This document shows positions 1-8,460 of a stretch of 64,000 nt of DNA, piece after piece. The stretch is from Amycolatopsis sp. (lineage in GTDB: Bacteria; Actinomycetota; Actinomycetes; Mycobacteriales; Pseudonocardiaceae). How positions within the stretch are numbered: position 1 is the stretch's first letter; each line of letters opens with the position of its first letter. The notes under the pieces were generated by a model. That model did not search any database. It was not told where the DNA came from and saw only the letters and a program-made list of their open reading frames with translations. The stretch is taken from the NCBI RefSeq assembly GCF_025464955.1, contig NZ_JAODNM010000079.1, forward strand, positions 1-64,000, written 5' to 3'. Position numbers and translations under genes: made by a program.

Positions 1-289
1 CTTCTGTGCCGTCCAGGGTATGGGAGGAGTTCACGGCCTTACCCCGGATCACGATCCGCTTCGCCGCCGCCGGGCCGATCTGAGTGACATCATCCAACCA
101 CAGTGCCGTGTTCAGATACTGGTAGACAACCTTCACACCCTCGGCTTCTACCTTCGCCGCCAGCACACCGAACAACGCGTCACACTCACTGTAAATCCGC
201 GCCAGTTGACGGGCGATCGCAGCGGCTTCCACCGGATTCGCACGCCGAATCTCGGCGAGCGAGGGGAACTGGATCACTGAGCTGGACAC
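1..289 (-). CDS. DUF222/HNH endonuclease, N-terminal part (cut by window edge)
   Basis: This is the first 96 codons of a gene that runs off the left edge. Read on the minus strand it starts with GTG at 289 and encodes a protein nearly identical to the N-terminus of the complete DUF222/HNH protein at 12419-13666. DUF222 proteins in actinobacteria usually carry a C-terminal HNH nuclease domain and occur in many copies per genome; their role is not well defined. The HNH end would lie outside the window, so I cannot say whether this copy is intact. It is part of a larger inverted repeat shared with 12200-12707. Confidence 0.85.
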   Translation of the reverse strand, partial: MSSSVIQFPSLAEIRRANPVEAAAIARQLARIYSECDALFGVLAAKVEAEGVKVVYQYLNTALWLDDVTQIGPAAAKRIVIRGKAVNSSHTLDGTE

Positions 290-368
290 CCCTTTATTCT
301 ACCGCGACTCGAACTACTATTCGATACCCTTTCAGGTGATCCGCATTATCGCTGTACGTGATCATTGA

Positions 369-427
369 TTGGACGTGAAGGCCACCTTCACGGCGCATTA
401 CGTCGTGAAGGTGGCCTTCACGTCCAA
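369..427. repeat. Perfect 24-bp-arm hairpin upstream of HNH gene
   Basis: Two perfectly complementary 24-nt arms (369-392 and 404-427) flank an 11-nt loop. The same arms occur at 12281-12339 with a different 11-nt loop. The core is GTGAAGGCCACCTTCAC. The conserved arms with a drifting loop suggest selection on, or mobility of, the hairpin itself. It lies about 80 bp upstream of the HNH start, so it could be a terminator for a gene reading toward it, or a dispersed repeat unit. Confidence 0.85.
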
Positions 428-663
428 CTGCATATCGCGGGTGTCACTCACTGATGCACCAAGCCCGTGACGTCGGTTGCTTAAAGTGAGTAGCGAAGTG
501 CGAACGGCGTTATCCGTGCGTTCACCGCAAGGAAAGCCCTTTCGGCACTCACAAAACGCAGCCACCAGCACAAAGGAGACAGGCCCTCGGATCCGCTCCG
601 CGAACCCGTGGCCGGCCCCAGTCCCTGCTGCAGTAAAGCGGAACCAACCCTCCCGAGCCGTTG

Positions 664-1314
664 TCACTGCCGTTGTCGCGACCCCAGTAGCAGCAAACAG
701 AACACCGCCACCGCGGTGACCACACCGGCGACGAGCAGCATCGGGTCCAGCGTCGGCGAGCTGGTCGTCGTCGCGGCCTGTTGTGCCACCACCTGCGTCG
801 GAGCCCCCGCCGAAGGGACCCCGCCGGTCGTAGCGGTGACCGGGGCCGCGGCGGCGCCGGTCGACGCGGCGGTCGCCGGCGTACTGGTCGCGGGATGCGC
901 GGCGGTGGCATGCGGCTTCGACGTGACGGGCGCGACCGGTGCCTGCTGAACGGGGTGCTGCGCGGGCGTCGCGGCGGCAAGCACGACGACCTGGGCACGC
1001 ATGTCCGGGTGCACGGTGCAGTAGTACGAGTAGGTGCCCGCCTGGCTGAACGTGTAACTCCAGGTTTGTCCCTGGGACAACTGCGGCCCGCTGATCGCCA
1101 CCGGCGCGCTCGTGGTGACGACGTTGTGCGGCGCGGTGTCGTGCTGGGTCCAAGTGACGGTGTCGCCGACGTGCACGGTGAGCGACGCCGGGGAGAAGGC
1201 GTAGTTCTGCATCGCGACCTGGCTGGTGGCGGCACTGACCGGCGACACGAAGGCCACGCTGGTTAGCGCCCACAAGAACAGCCCGGCCAGCAGGACTCGC
1301 AGGAGACGGGTCAT
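664..1314 (-). CDS. Membrane-anchored cupredoxin (plastocyanin-like)
   Basis: A 216-aa exported protein with a signal peptide (residues 1-29, cut likely near SAA), a cupredoxin domain (about 30-112), an Ala/Pro/Thr-rich linker, and a C-terminal membrane helix (about 190-210) followed by a short basic tail. Type-1 copper ligands are visible: His63 (in APHNVV), Cys99, His102 and Met105 (in YCTVHPDM). It should bind one copper ion and shuttle electrons or copper at the outer membrane face. The start was chosen at ATG 1314, which overlaps the stop of the YceI gene as ATGA and gives a proper signal peptide; longer upstream reading is the YceI region in another frame. It is the last gene of a copper cluster. 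Confidence 0.85.
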   Translation of the reverse strand: MTRLLRVLLAGLFLWALTSVAFVSPVSAATSQVAMQNYAFSPASLTVHVGDTVTWTQHDTAPHNVVTTSAPVAISGPQLSQGQTWSYTFSQAGTYSYYCTVHPDMRAQVVVLAAATPAQHPVQQAPVAPVTSKPHATAAHPATSTPATAASTGAAAAPVTATTGGVPSAGAPTQVVAQQAATTTSSPTLDPMLLVAGVVTAVAVFCLLLLGSRQRQ

Positions 1315-1868
1315 CGGGTGAACTCCACGGCGATCTCCAGGTGGATCCGGCGCTTGGCGAGCAAGCTCGCGAGCCGGCCGATCCCCCGCGGTTTGCGTCG
1401 GGGCGCGGGCAGCGACCCGGCGGCCCACACCACTACGGACGCGGCGTCGGCGTGGCGGATATCCCCGCGCAGCCGCACTTCCCGCGTCATCCCGCACAGC
1501 TCGACCTGCCCGACGATGTCCAAGGCCCGGTTTTCGTCGAGGATGATGTCGCTGCTGGTGAAGGCAATCTCGGCGAAGTCAGCCGCACGCAAGGCCGTGC
1601 GACCGGTCAACACCTTGTGCAGCAACGGAACGTTGGTACGCAACGAAACCGCCGTCATGGTAAGCGCAAGCTGGTGGCCGTCCCCTTGCCCGGTCAGGTC
1701 GAAGTGCCCGTCGGTCGCGGTCAACCGTCCTCTCAAGACAGGACGGCCCAGTGGCCGGATCGAGAGCTCGACCACACACCGGTCCTCGCGGAGCCGGTAG
1801 TCCGCGGCGAGCGGGTACTCCTCCACAGCGGACGGATCGAGGGGCAGAATCTGAGTGTCAGTGGGCAT
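1311..1868 (-). CDS. YceI-family protein
   Basis: A 185-aa protein with the YceI lipocalin-like pattern: DYRLREDRC near the start, a central GHFDLTGQGDGHQLALTM strand region, DFAEIAFTSSDI and a later LCGMTREVRL segment. YceI proteins form a beta-barrel that binds isoprenoid or other amphiphilic ligands; no signal peptide is visible here, so this copy looks cytoplasmic. Start ATG 1868; in-frame sequence further upstream to 2600 is an antisense-like shadow of the next gene. Its stop overlaps the start of the downstream cupredoxin (ATGA), suggesting coupled translation. Family assignment is fairly firm; the ligand is unknown. Confidence 0.75.
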   Translation of the reverse strand: MPTDTQILPLDPSAVEEYPLAADYRLREDRCVVELSIRPLGRPVLRGRLTATDGHFDLTGQGDGHQLALTMTAVSLRTNVPLLHKVLTGRTALRAADFAEIAFTSSDIILDENRALDIVGQVELCGMTREVRLRGDIRHADAASVVVWAAGSLPAPRRKPRGIGRLASLLAKRRIHLEIAVEFTR

Positions 1869-1951
1869 ATCGTCTCCAAAGCGGAAAAACGCACCGGACG
1901 TGCGGTGGCCCGGGACTCCTCGCCCCGGGCCACCGCGGACGTGCCGACGGG

Positions 1952-2947
1952 TCAGCAGGTGGCCTGGTTGAGCAGCGGAGTCAGAACCGACTCCAGCCAC
2001 ACGGTGTGGGTCTTGACGTACTGGTCGAGGTTGAGCAGGTCCTGCACCTGCTGCCCCAGTGACGTCTCCAGGTGCGCGCTCTTGATGTGCGCGATGATCG
2101 GCGTCAGCGTGTCGCCGAGCAGCGACGTGACCGACCCGTCCGACACCGGCTTGAGCATGTTCTCCACCAGCACGGTGTGCGTCTTGATGTACTGGTCGAG
2201 GTTGAGCAGGTCCTGCACCTGCTGGCCCGGTGAGGTTTCCAGGTGCGCGGCCTTGAGGTGGTCGATGAACGGCTGCAGGATCGCCTTGTCGATACAGGTG
2301 GTTCCACCGGGTACCGAGCTGGTCGGCGGCATCGACATCGAGCTCGACGAAGTCGGCGGGGTGCTCGAGCTGGACGTCGGCGGCGGGGTCGAGCTCGACG
2401 ACGTCGGCGGCGGGGTGGTGGACCCGGTCACGGTGATCGTGGCCTTCATGTCCGGGTGGATCGCGCAGTAGTAGGAGTAGCTGCCCGCCATGGTGAAGGT
2501 GTGGCTGACGGACTGCCCGGTCTGCATCGTCGAGGTGGTGAACTTCTCCGGGCCGTCGGTGATCACCACGTTGTGCGGGGCCTGGTCGTGGTTGGTCCAC
2601 GTCACCGTGTCCCCCACCGCGATGGTCAGTGCCGCCGGGGTGAACTTGTACCCGCTCGCGTCGACCGCCACCGTCTTGGCCGCCGAAGCGCCGGCCTGCT
2701 GCGCGACCAGGCCCTGGTACAGCGGCATGGCCATCGGGCTTTGCGCCGACAGCGCGGCGAGGCTGACATCGGCGGTCTGCCCGGCAGCGGTCGTCGTCGG
2801 CGCGTCACCGCCACGCAGGATCGACAGGCTGAACATCGCCACCGCGAGCGCGATGATCGCCACCCCGATCGGCCAGTTCTTCCGCTTGCCCACCGCCTTA
2901 GCCGGTGGGGGCCCTTCGGCCGGCGTGGTGGTGTCGAGGTCGTCCAT
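1952..2947 (-). CDS. Membrane-anchored cupredoxin with C-terminal tandem duplication
   Basis: A 331-aa protein: short cytoplasmic tail, one membrane helix (about 26-45), a spacer, a cupredoxin domain (about 90-175) with copper ligands His125, Cys161, His164 and Met167 (YCAIHPDM), a Ser/Pro/Thr linker, and two copies of a roughly 35-residue helical motif sharing the core QQVQDLLNLDQY followed by KTHTV. Start ATG 2947 follows an AGGA box; a TTG at 2950 is possible. It is the N-anchored counterpart of the C-anchored cupredoxin at 664-1314. It sits 27 bp downstream of copD and is probably in the same operon. The function of the duplicated helical tail is unknown. Confidence 0.85.
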   Translation of the reverse strand: MDDLDTTTPAEGPPPAKAVGKRKNWPIGVAIIALAVAMFSLSILRGGDAPTTTAAGQTADVSLAALSAQSPMAMPLYQGLVAQQAGASAAKTVAVDASGYKFTPAALTIAVGDTVTWTNHDQAPHNVVITDGPEKFTTSTMQTGQSVSHTFTMAGSYSYYCAIHPDMKATITVTGSTTPPPTSSSSTPPPTSSSSTPPTSSSSMSMPPTSSVPGGTTCIDKAILQPFIDHLKAAHLETSPGQQVQDLLNLDQYIKTHTVLVENMLKPVSDGSVTSLLGDTLTPIIAHIKSAHLETSLGQQVQDLLNLDQYVKTHTVWLESVLTPLLNQATC

Positions 2948-2974
2948 CAAAGGAATTCCTTTCGGGTAGTACGG

Positions 2975-3889
2975 TCAACGGCCGGGGCTGGCCGTGACGA
3001 GAAAGCTCGCCGCGAGCAGGACCACGATCACGAGCGCGGTCTCAGCGGCGACGGAGTAGACGAACGAGCGGACAACGCCGGCGTCACCGCGCAGCACCAC
3101 GGCGAAGTCCAGCCGCCGGGACACCCAGCTGCGGCTGCCTTGCGCGATGAGCAGGACAACAGCGAGCACGGACAGCTTCACCAGCAGGATGTGGCCGTAG
3201 TCGGTGGTGAACACCCGGCCCACCGAGCCGACGGTCTGCCACGCGAGGGCGACCCCCGCGACGATCACCGCGGACACCGACGCCATCGCCAGCTTCGAGT
3301 AACGGGAGACAACCACGGCGAGCTCGTCGGGGTCACGGCGCGAAAGCACGCCGAACAGCAACACCGCGAGACCGCCGATCCAGGCGCAGACTCCGGCCAG
3401 GTGCACGAAATCCGCGGTCTGGGTGAGCAGCGGAGTCGAGCTCTCGACGGAGTGCCCGGTCAGCCCGGTCGTCCGCAGCAGGCCGATCGCGATGGCTCCG
3501 GCGCCGACCCGCCAGGGTATCGACTCGGCGGCACGGCGTCCGCGCTGCAGCAGGTCGGCGAGGATGACGCCGCCGAGCACCCACAGCAGCGTTTTGGCGA
3601 ACCAGATCCGGCCGAAGTCGGTGTCGAGAACCTGGCTGATCAGGCTCCAACGGACGAAGTCGCCGACCGGACGCTGTCCCGCCCACGTGCCCTGCAGACC
3701 GATTCCCGCTGCGGTGCCGAGGAAACCGACGATCCAGCCGGTGACGATCACACCGCGGGCGCGTCGGCTGTCCCCGCCCGACGGCCACAGCACGGCCAGA
3801 AAGAACAGGCCGCCGAGGAACAGCGTCATGCCGAAGTAGTCGGCGCAGCGCGCGATGATGTACACGGCCTTGGCCGAGGTCAGGTCCAC
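2975..3889 (-). CDS. copD: CopD-family copper resistance membrane protein
   Basis: A 304-aa polytopic protein with about eight hydrophobic helices and the family layout of CopD/YebZ: an N-terminal helix pair (GMTLFLGGLFFLAVLWP), a long loop with GRIWFAKTLL, TGHS in the centre, HLAGVCAWIGGLAVLLFG, and a C-terminal SRYSKLAMAS region. CopD proteins are thought to move copper across the inner membrane together with periplasmic CopC, which is encoded divergently at 5010-5615. The start is GTG 3889, only 3 nt after the stop of the upstream Pro-rich gene. Cupredoxin genes follow in the same direction, supporting a copper-trafficking operon. Confidence 0.85.
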   Translation of the reverse strand: MDLTSAKAVYIIARCADYFGMTLFLGGLFFLAVLWPSGGDSRRARGVIVTGWIVGFLGTAAGIGLQGTWAGQRPVGDFVRWSLISQVLDTDFGRIWFAKTLLWVLGGVILADLLQRGRRAAESIPWRVGAGAIAIGLLRTTGLTGHSVESSTPLLTQTADFVHLAGVCAWIGGLAVLLFGVLSRRDPDELAVVVSRYSKLAMASVSAVIVAGVALAWQTVGSVGRVFTTDYGHILLVKLSVLAVVLLIAQGSRSWVSRRLDFAVVLRGDAGVVRSFVYSVAAETALVIVVLLAASFLVTASPGR

Positions 3890-3892
3890 GGC

Positions 3893-4531
3893 TCAGCCCC
3901 CGTTCACCGGCAGCGGCAATGCCGACGGCGTTGTCGGTGCTGCCGACGGCGCCGGCACCATTGCCAGTTGCGCGGTGCCGTCGGCGGCCTGGCAGTAGCC
4001 GAGAATCGTGGCCAGCAAACCGTTCGGGCCGGTCACCCCGAGCCCGGTCGCCAGTCCGCCGACAAGCGGCAGCCCCGAAACACCGTCGAGAACCGGTTGC
4101 ACGAGACCGGGTTGGCACTGCGGCAGCGGCGTACCCGGCGGAGGCGGCGGCGGGGTGGACGTCGTCGGCGGACCGGTGGGTGTGGGGTTCCCCGAACCCG
4201 GCGAGGTCGAGTCCGCCGGCGGCTGGGTTTGCGCGATGACCCCGCCGACGCCGCCGGGCATCGAAGCCACCGGCACGGTGTTCGGCATTCCCCCCATCGG
4301 TGGCATCGGCGGCACCGTGCTCACCGGCGGGATGTCCGAAGGCAGCGACTGCTGTGTTCCAGGGCCCACCGGCGGGCTTCCCCCGGCGATGACCGAAGGC
4401 GCGGAAGTCGAGGTGACGCCCGGTTTCAAGCCGAGGCCCGAGGCGTAGCCGACGATCACCACGACCGCGCCGGTCAGGCACGCCGCGATCAGGTGTTCAC
4501 GCCGCAGGGAAAGGCCTACCGAAACGGGCAC
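3893..4531 (-). CDS. Pro/Thr-rich single-pass exported protein, unknown function
   Basis: A 212-aa protein of unrecognised family. A GTG start at 4531 follows a clear GGAGG box with 7-nt spacing and gives a basic N-terminus (LSLRREHL) followed by a hydrophobic helix (about 12-28) that can act as signal anchor. The rest is Pro/Gly/Thr-rich and low in complexity (PPMPPMGGMPN, TSTPPPPPPG), then a more ordered tail with two cysteines (PLPQCQPG and LGYCQAAD) that could form a disulfide. First gene of the minus-strand copper cluster, so it may serve copper handling at the cell surface, but that is only context. Confidence 0.6.
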   Translation of the reverse strand: MPVSVGLSLRREHLIAACLTGAVVVIVGYASGLGLKPGVTSTSAPSVIAGGSPPVGPGTQQSLPSDIPPVSTVPPMPPMGGMPNTVPVASMPGGVGGVIAQTQPPADSTSPGSGNPTPTGPPTTSTPPPPPPGTPLPQCQPGLVQPVLDGVSGLPLVGGLATGLGVTGPNGLLATILGYCQAADGTAQLAMVPAPSAAPTTPSALPLPVNGG

Positions 4532-5009
4532 GGGCGTTCCTCCGGTAATGGTTGTCGCCCCCTGTTCGGCGTTTTCGAATTCGCGGGTCGGCCGTATCGC
4601 GGGAATACGGAGGCCTCGCGGGAACCGACGAGCGGCGGGGACCGTTGGGCTGGAATAACGGTGTGGTGATGGGGCAGAAGAAAACCAGAACGCGTGTTTC
4701 GTGGCGTGATCGTCACATGAAGGACAAGTAAAGTCGGATCGAGTTCGGTGACCCACGCCGGTGAAGTCCCCGGCACCCCAGACCCGCGTTCACTCGATCG
4801 TGTGGCCCCTCAGGGCTTGCCAGACCACTTCCAGGTCCACTTTGTCCGGGTTACCCGCGCGTTCGGGAAAGTGCGGTGAGAACTGTTTAACGCAGCTGTT
4901 TCGTTTGACGGGCTTGCGCGCCGAGAAGTGGGCGATAACGTCGCCGACGGCCACCCCCTGCCGCGATACCGAAAAACTCACTGTTTTCGAGCACTCCCTG
5001 AGGAACGAC
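4532..5009. promoter_or_regulatory. Divergent intergenic region between the copper operon and copC
   Basis: This 478-bp stretch holds no convincing gene; an in-frame extension of copC upstream (from 4761) lacks family similarity and would bury the signal peptide. It must contain the promoters for both the minus-strand copper cluster and copC. A small inverted repeat GTGATCGTCAC lies near 4706-4716. I could not assign -35/-10 boxes with confidence and recognised no metal-regulator operator. Confidence 0.45.
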
Positions 5010-5615
5010 ATGCGACTCACGAGGAACAAGGCCCTGACCACAGGTGCCGCGGTGCTGTTGTCCGCACTGTTTCTGCTCACCGACGCGCCGGCCGCCAGCG
5101 CGCACAGCGTGTTGATGTCGAGCATCCCGGCGAAAGATTCCGCACTGGTTGTCGCCCCGGCGCAGGTTGTGCTGGAGTTCAACGAACCGTTGAGCCGCGG
5201 CTTCACCGAGCTGTCCGTGATCGGCCCCGACGGGAAGTCCCACTGGGAGACCGGCGCGGCCACCATCACCGGCGACAAACTCGGCAACGGCCTCCGGCCG
5301 CTGGGCCCGGCCGGGCAGTACACGATGAACTATCACGTCATTTCCGCGGACGGCCACCCCGTGTCCGGGTCGGTGCCGTTCACTCTCACCGTCGCCGGCC
5401 CGAAGACGGCCACCCCGTTGCCGGCTTCCGCCGTCCCACCGAGTTCCGCGGGTCCCTTCGTCGCCGAGGTGGCCGCTCCGGCAACCACCGACAGCGCGGC
5501 CGCGAGCGGCACTGTCCCACTGTGGCCCTGGATCCTCGGCGCGGTGGTCCTGCTCGCGGCCGGCGTGCTGATCGCCCGGCGCATCGGCCGAGGTCCCACC
5601 ACGAAGGACGGCTGA
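5010..5615 (+). CDS. copC: CopC-family copper-binding protein, membrane-anchored
   Basis: A 201-aa exported protein. Signal peptide residues 1-31 end in ASA, leaving a mature N-terminal His (HSVLMSSIP), the copper(II) ligand typical of CopC. The domain continues with VVLEFNEPLSRGF and the conserved ISADGHPVSGSV block near its end, then an Ala/Pro/Ser-rich linker and a C-terminal membrane helix (about 178-196). The ATG at 5010 was chosen because it follows GAGGAA and starts the signal peptide. CopC delivers or sequesters copper outside the membrane, likely for the CopD encoded divergently. It converges with the kinase gene just 6 bp away. Confidence 0.9.
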   Translation: MRLTRNKALTTGAAVLLSALFLLTDAPAASAHSVLMSSIPAKDSALVVAPAQVVLEFNEPLSRGFTELSVIGPDGKSHWETGAATITGDKLGNGLRPLGPAGQYTMNYHVISADGHPVSGSVPFTLTVAGPKTATPLPASAVPPSSAGPFVAEVAAPATTDSAAASGTVPLWPWILGAVVLLAAGVLIARRIGRGPTTKDG

Positions 5616-5621
5616 GCAGCG

Positions 5622-6941
5622 TCAGCCTCCCTCGTCGCCGTGGCCACCACCGCGGCCTTCTCCCTTGGGGATGTGCTTTTTGGCGTTCTTCCCCGGTTTT
5701 ACCCAGATACCTGGCGCCGGTGCCGGTGCCGGTGCGATCCCTGCCGGTTCAGCACCGCTTTGTGTCTGCGGCAGGCCTGCCACCGGATTCGGTGCGGATG
5801 AGGACGGCGACTGGGGCGCGACCGGGCTTGGCGGGGAGGATACGGTCGGGGGTGGCGACGACGCCGGATTCCCTTGCACGGCAGTGGGAAGACCGAAGAC
5901 ACACACCGCCGCGATCACCGCCGCGCCGGCCGCCAGCGTCCCGACCAGAACTCCGCGGTGTCCTCGCGGGACAGGTCTGGCCACGATCGTCGTCGGCGCG
6001 TCGACGGGTGAAGGCGCTTCCTCGTCCGCGCTGAGGGTCTGGCGCACGACCGCGGCGGTCGGGCGCTGCGCGGGGACTCGGGCTGTCATCTGGCGTAGCA
6101 GCCGGGCCAATGCCGGCGGCAGGTCCTGCGGTAGCCGCGGCTGCCGGGTCAGGCGCGCGATCGCGCATTCCGCCATGGTGCCGGTGTACTCGCGGACGCC
6201 GGTCAGGCATTCCAGCAGGATCAGGCCGAGCGAGTAGATATCGGCCGGAGACCCGACGAGGTCGCCGAGCACCTGCTCAGGTGCCATGTACGCGGCCGTG
6301 CCGACGATGGCCCCGGTCGCGGTCACCCTGGTCGCGTCCACCGACTGCGCGATGCCGAAATCGCTGATCACCGGCCCGTCGTCGCCGAGGAGGATGTTGG
6401 CGGGCTTGAGATCCCGGTGGGTCACCCCGCGCGCGTGCACGTACGCCAACGCGTCGCTCAGCTGCGTCGTCAACGCGGTCACGTCACCCGGTGGCAGCGG
6501 CCCCGAGCGCAGCCGGTCGGCGAGGTTCTGCCCGTCGACCAGCCGCATCACCAGGAAGGTGTGGCCGTCCTCGTCACCGGTGTCGAACAGCGGAACCACC
6601 CCGGGGTGGTCCAGCCTGCCCATGACCGCGACTTCGTGCAGCCGTCGCCGCTGTTCGACCGGCACCACGTCCCGGTGGAACACCTTGATCGCGACCTCGC
6701 GGTCGAGGCTGTGGTCGTAGGCCCGGTAGACCCGCGCCGTGCCACCTGAACCGATCAGCCTGCCGAGCTCGTAGCGGCGGCTGACCAGGGCGGACAAGGC
6801 GTCGTCCTCGTCATCTCCCGCCGGGTTGTCACCCGCCGCGTTGCCCCCCTTGCTGTCGCCCGGGACGTCCATGTCCCAGAGGGCGTACCGGGAACGGGTG
6901 GGAGCCTCGGATCCGGCCGAATCCGCACTCAGGTCGTCCAT
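5622..6941 (-). CDS. Transmembrane Ser/Thr protein kinase (Hanks type)
   Basis: A 439-aa kinase. After a 55-residue acidic lead, the catalytic domain (about 56-320) shows the glycine loop GSGGTARV, the ATP lysine Lys86 (AIKVF), catalytic HRDLKPAN with Asp177, DFG at 194-196 and APEQ. A single membrane helix follows (about 338-358), then a Pro/Ser-rich outside tail ending in a Gly/His/Lys-rich stretch. There are no PASTA repeats, so the sensor part is just a flexible tail. Such kinases phosphorylate regulators of growth, cell wall or stress. It is divergent from the flavoprotein at 7093 and convergent with copC. The start has no strong ribosome site; an internal ATG at residue 24 is an alternative. 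Confidence 0.9.
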   Translation of the reverse strand: MDDLSADSAGSEAPTRSRYALWDMDVPGDSKGGNAAGDNPAGDDEDDALSALVSRRYELGRLIGSGGTARVYRAYDHSLDREVAIKVFHRDVVPVEQRRRLHEVAVMGRLDHPGVVPLFDTGDEDGHTFLVMRLVDGQNLADRLRSGPLPPGDVTALTTQLSDALAYVHARGVTHRDLKPANILLGDDGPVISDFGIAQSVDATRVTATGAIVGTAAYMAPEQVLGDLVGSPADIYSLGLILLECLTGVREYTGTMAECAIARLTRQPRLPQDLPPALARLLRQMTARVPAQRPTAAVVRQTLSADEEAPSPVDAPTTIVARPVPRGHRGVLVGTLAAGAAVIAAVCVFGLPTAVQGNPASSPPPTVSSPPSPVAPQSPSSSAPNPVAGLPQTQSGAEPAGIAPAPAPAPGIWVKPGKNAKKHIPKGEGRGGGHGDEGG

Positions 6942-7092
6942 CGTCGGTGGTACCCCGTTCCTCTCGGCAGCGGTCCGAAGCTACCCCGGAATCCAATCGG
7001 CGAAACACCCTCGAACGTCGACCGGCCTCGATACCCAGGTTTCACCCAGAAACTCGGACAAGACTCGCTGGTGACGACGGAAGGACCCACCT

Positions 7093-8448
7093 GTGACCAG
7101 CGCGCGACCGGCGAAGCCCCTGGGTGCGACCTGGTGGCTGTGGGCACTGCTCGCGCTCAACGCCGCTTGGTGCACTGACCTGTTCTTCCTCGGCGGCGGC
7201 TTCGGCACCCTCGCCGCCCCCGGCGCGCTGCTCACCGGGCTGGGGCGGCTGACCGGGCTGTACGGGGCGCTGGGCCTGGTGGTGCAGCTGGTACTGATCG
7301 CCCGGATCCCCTGGCTCGAGCGGAGCCTGGGGATGGATCGCTTGACGCTGTGGCACCGCTGGAGCGGGTTCTGGGTGCTGTGGCTGCTCCTGGCGCACGT
7401 CACGTTCATCACGCTCGGTTACGCCGGTCAGGACCACAGCCCGGTACTCGGTGAAATCGGGACCCTGCTCTTCGACACCCAAGACGTGCTGAAATCCGCC
7501 GTAGCGATGGTGCTGCTCATCGTAGTAGCCGTGACGTCAGCGCGCTCGGCACGGCGGAAGATGCGCTACGAGTCGTGGCACTTCGCGCACCTCTACGCCT
7601 ATCTGGCCGTGCTGCTCGGATTCCTGCACCAGGTCACCGTCGGACGCGACTTCATCGGCTCCCCGGTCGGCCGCGTGTACTGGTGGGGCTTGTACGGCAC
7701 CGCACTCGCCGCGGTGCTGGCGTTCCGGCTGATCCTGCCGGTGAGCCGCGGACTGCGGCACAACCTGCGCGTCACCTCGGTGGTCCGCGAAAGCCACGAC
7801 GTCGTGTCGATCCACGTCAGCGGACGTCAGCTGGACACGCTGCCCGCGCGGTCCGGGCAGTTCTTCCTGTGGCGGTTCCTCACCAAGGACCAGTGGTGGC
7901 AGGCACATCCGTACTCGCTCTCGGCGATGCCCGACGGGCGATCGCTGCGCATCACCGTCAAGGCCCTCGGTGACGGAAGTGCCGCGCTGCACGGAATCCA
8001 TCCCGGGACTCGAGTGTTCGCCGAGGGTCCCTACGGGGCGTTCACCACCCGGAAACGCACGAAACGCGGAGTCCTGCTGATCGGCGGCGGAGTGGGTGTG
8101 ACACCTGTGCGCGCGTTACTCGAGGAGCTTTCGGCTGCCCGCGACGACGTCGTCGTGGTCTACCGCGTGAGCGACCAGCGCGACGCCGTACTGGTGGACG
8201 AACTGCGGGCGCTCGCCCGGCGCAACGGCGCGCGCCTGCACATCGTGGTCGGCCCGTCGACGGCGACCGGGCGGCACGGACCGATCATGGGGCCAGCGCA
8301 TCTTTCCGCGATGGTGCCGCGCATCCGGCAGCGCGACGTCTTCCTCTGCGGACCGCCGGGAATGACCGCGGCGGTCCAGCGAACCCTGACCCAGCTCGGT
8401 GTACCGGCCGGGCAATGCCACACCGAGCGGTTCGCTTTCGCGGCCTGA
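7093..8448 (+). CDS. Membrane ferric-reductase-like flavoprotein oxidoreductase
   Basis: A 451-aa protein. The N-terminal half has about six membrane helices of the ferric reductase / NOX type with paired histidines that can hold heme (HRWSGFW, LLAHVTF, HFAHLY, LHQVTV). The C-terminal half is a ferredoxin-NADP reductase-like unit: flavin-binding HPYSLS (about 275), nicotinamide-binding GGGVGVTPVRALLEEL (about 335) and CGPPGM near the end. It should pass electrons from NAD(P)H through FAD and heme across the membrane. The GTG start at 7093 follows GGAAGGA. The next gene, 12 bp downstream, encodes a covalent-FMN domain protein, a likely outside acceptor. Confidence 0.85.
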   Translation: MTSARPAKPLGATWWLWALLALNAAWCTDLFFLGGGFGTLAAPGALLTGLGRLTGLYGALGLVVQLVLIARIPWLERSLGMDRLTLWHRWSGFWVLWLLLAHVTFITLGYAGQDHSPVLGEIGTLLFDTQDVLKSAVAMVLLIVVAVTSARSARRKMRYESWHFAHLYAYLAVLLGFLHQVTVGRDFIGSPVGRVYWWGLYGTALAAVLAFRLILPVSRGLRHNLRVTSVVRESHDVVSIHVSGRQLDTLPARSGQFFLWRFLTKDQWWQAHPYSLSAMPDGRSLRITVKALGDGSAALHGIHPGTRVFAEGPYGAFTTRKRTKRGVLLIGGGVGVTPVRALLEELSAARDDVVVVYRVSDQRDAVLVDELRALARRNGARLHIVVGPSTATGRHGPIMGPAHLSAMVPRIRQRDVFLCGPPGMTAAVQRTLTQLGVPAGQCHTERFAFAA

Positions 8449-8460
8449 AAGGAGACTCCG

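Larger units (their letters stand above)
1..508. repeat. Inverted repeat, left copy (partner 12200-12707)
   Basis: The stretch matches 12200-12707 in opposite orientation without an indel that I can see. It covers the 5' end of the HNH gene, its upstream region, a 59-bp hairpin and about 81 bp beyond the hairpin, where identity falls to roughly 88 percent and then ends near 508. The left limit is unknown because the window starts inside it. Confidence 0.85.

Noticed and set aside
2243..4669. Plus-strand open frame of 808 residues across the copper cluster
   Set aside because: It overlaps three well-supported minus-strand genes with clear copper motifs.
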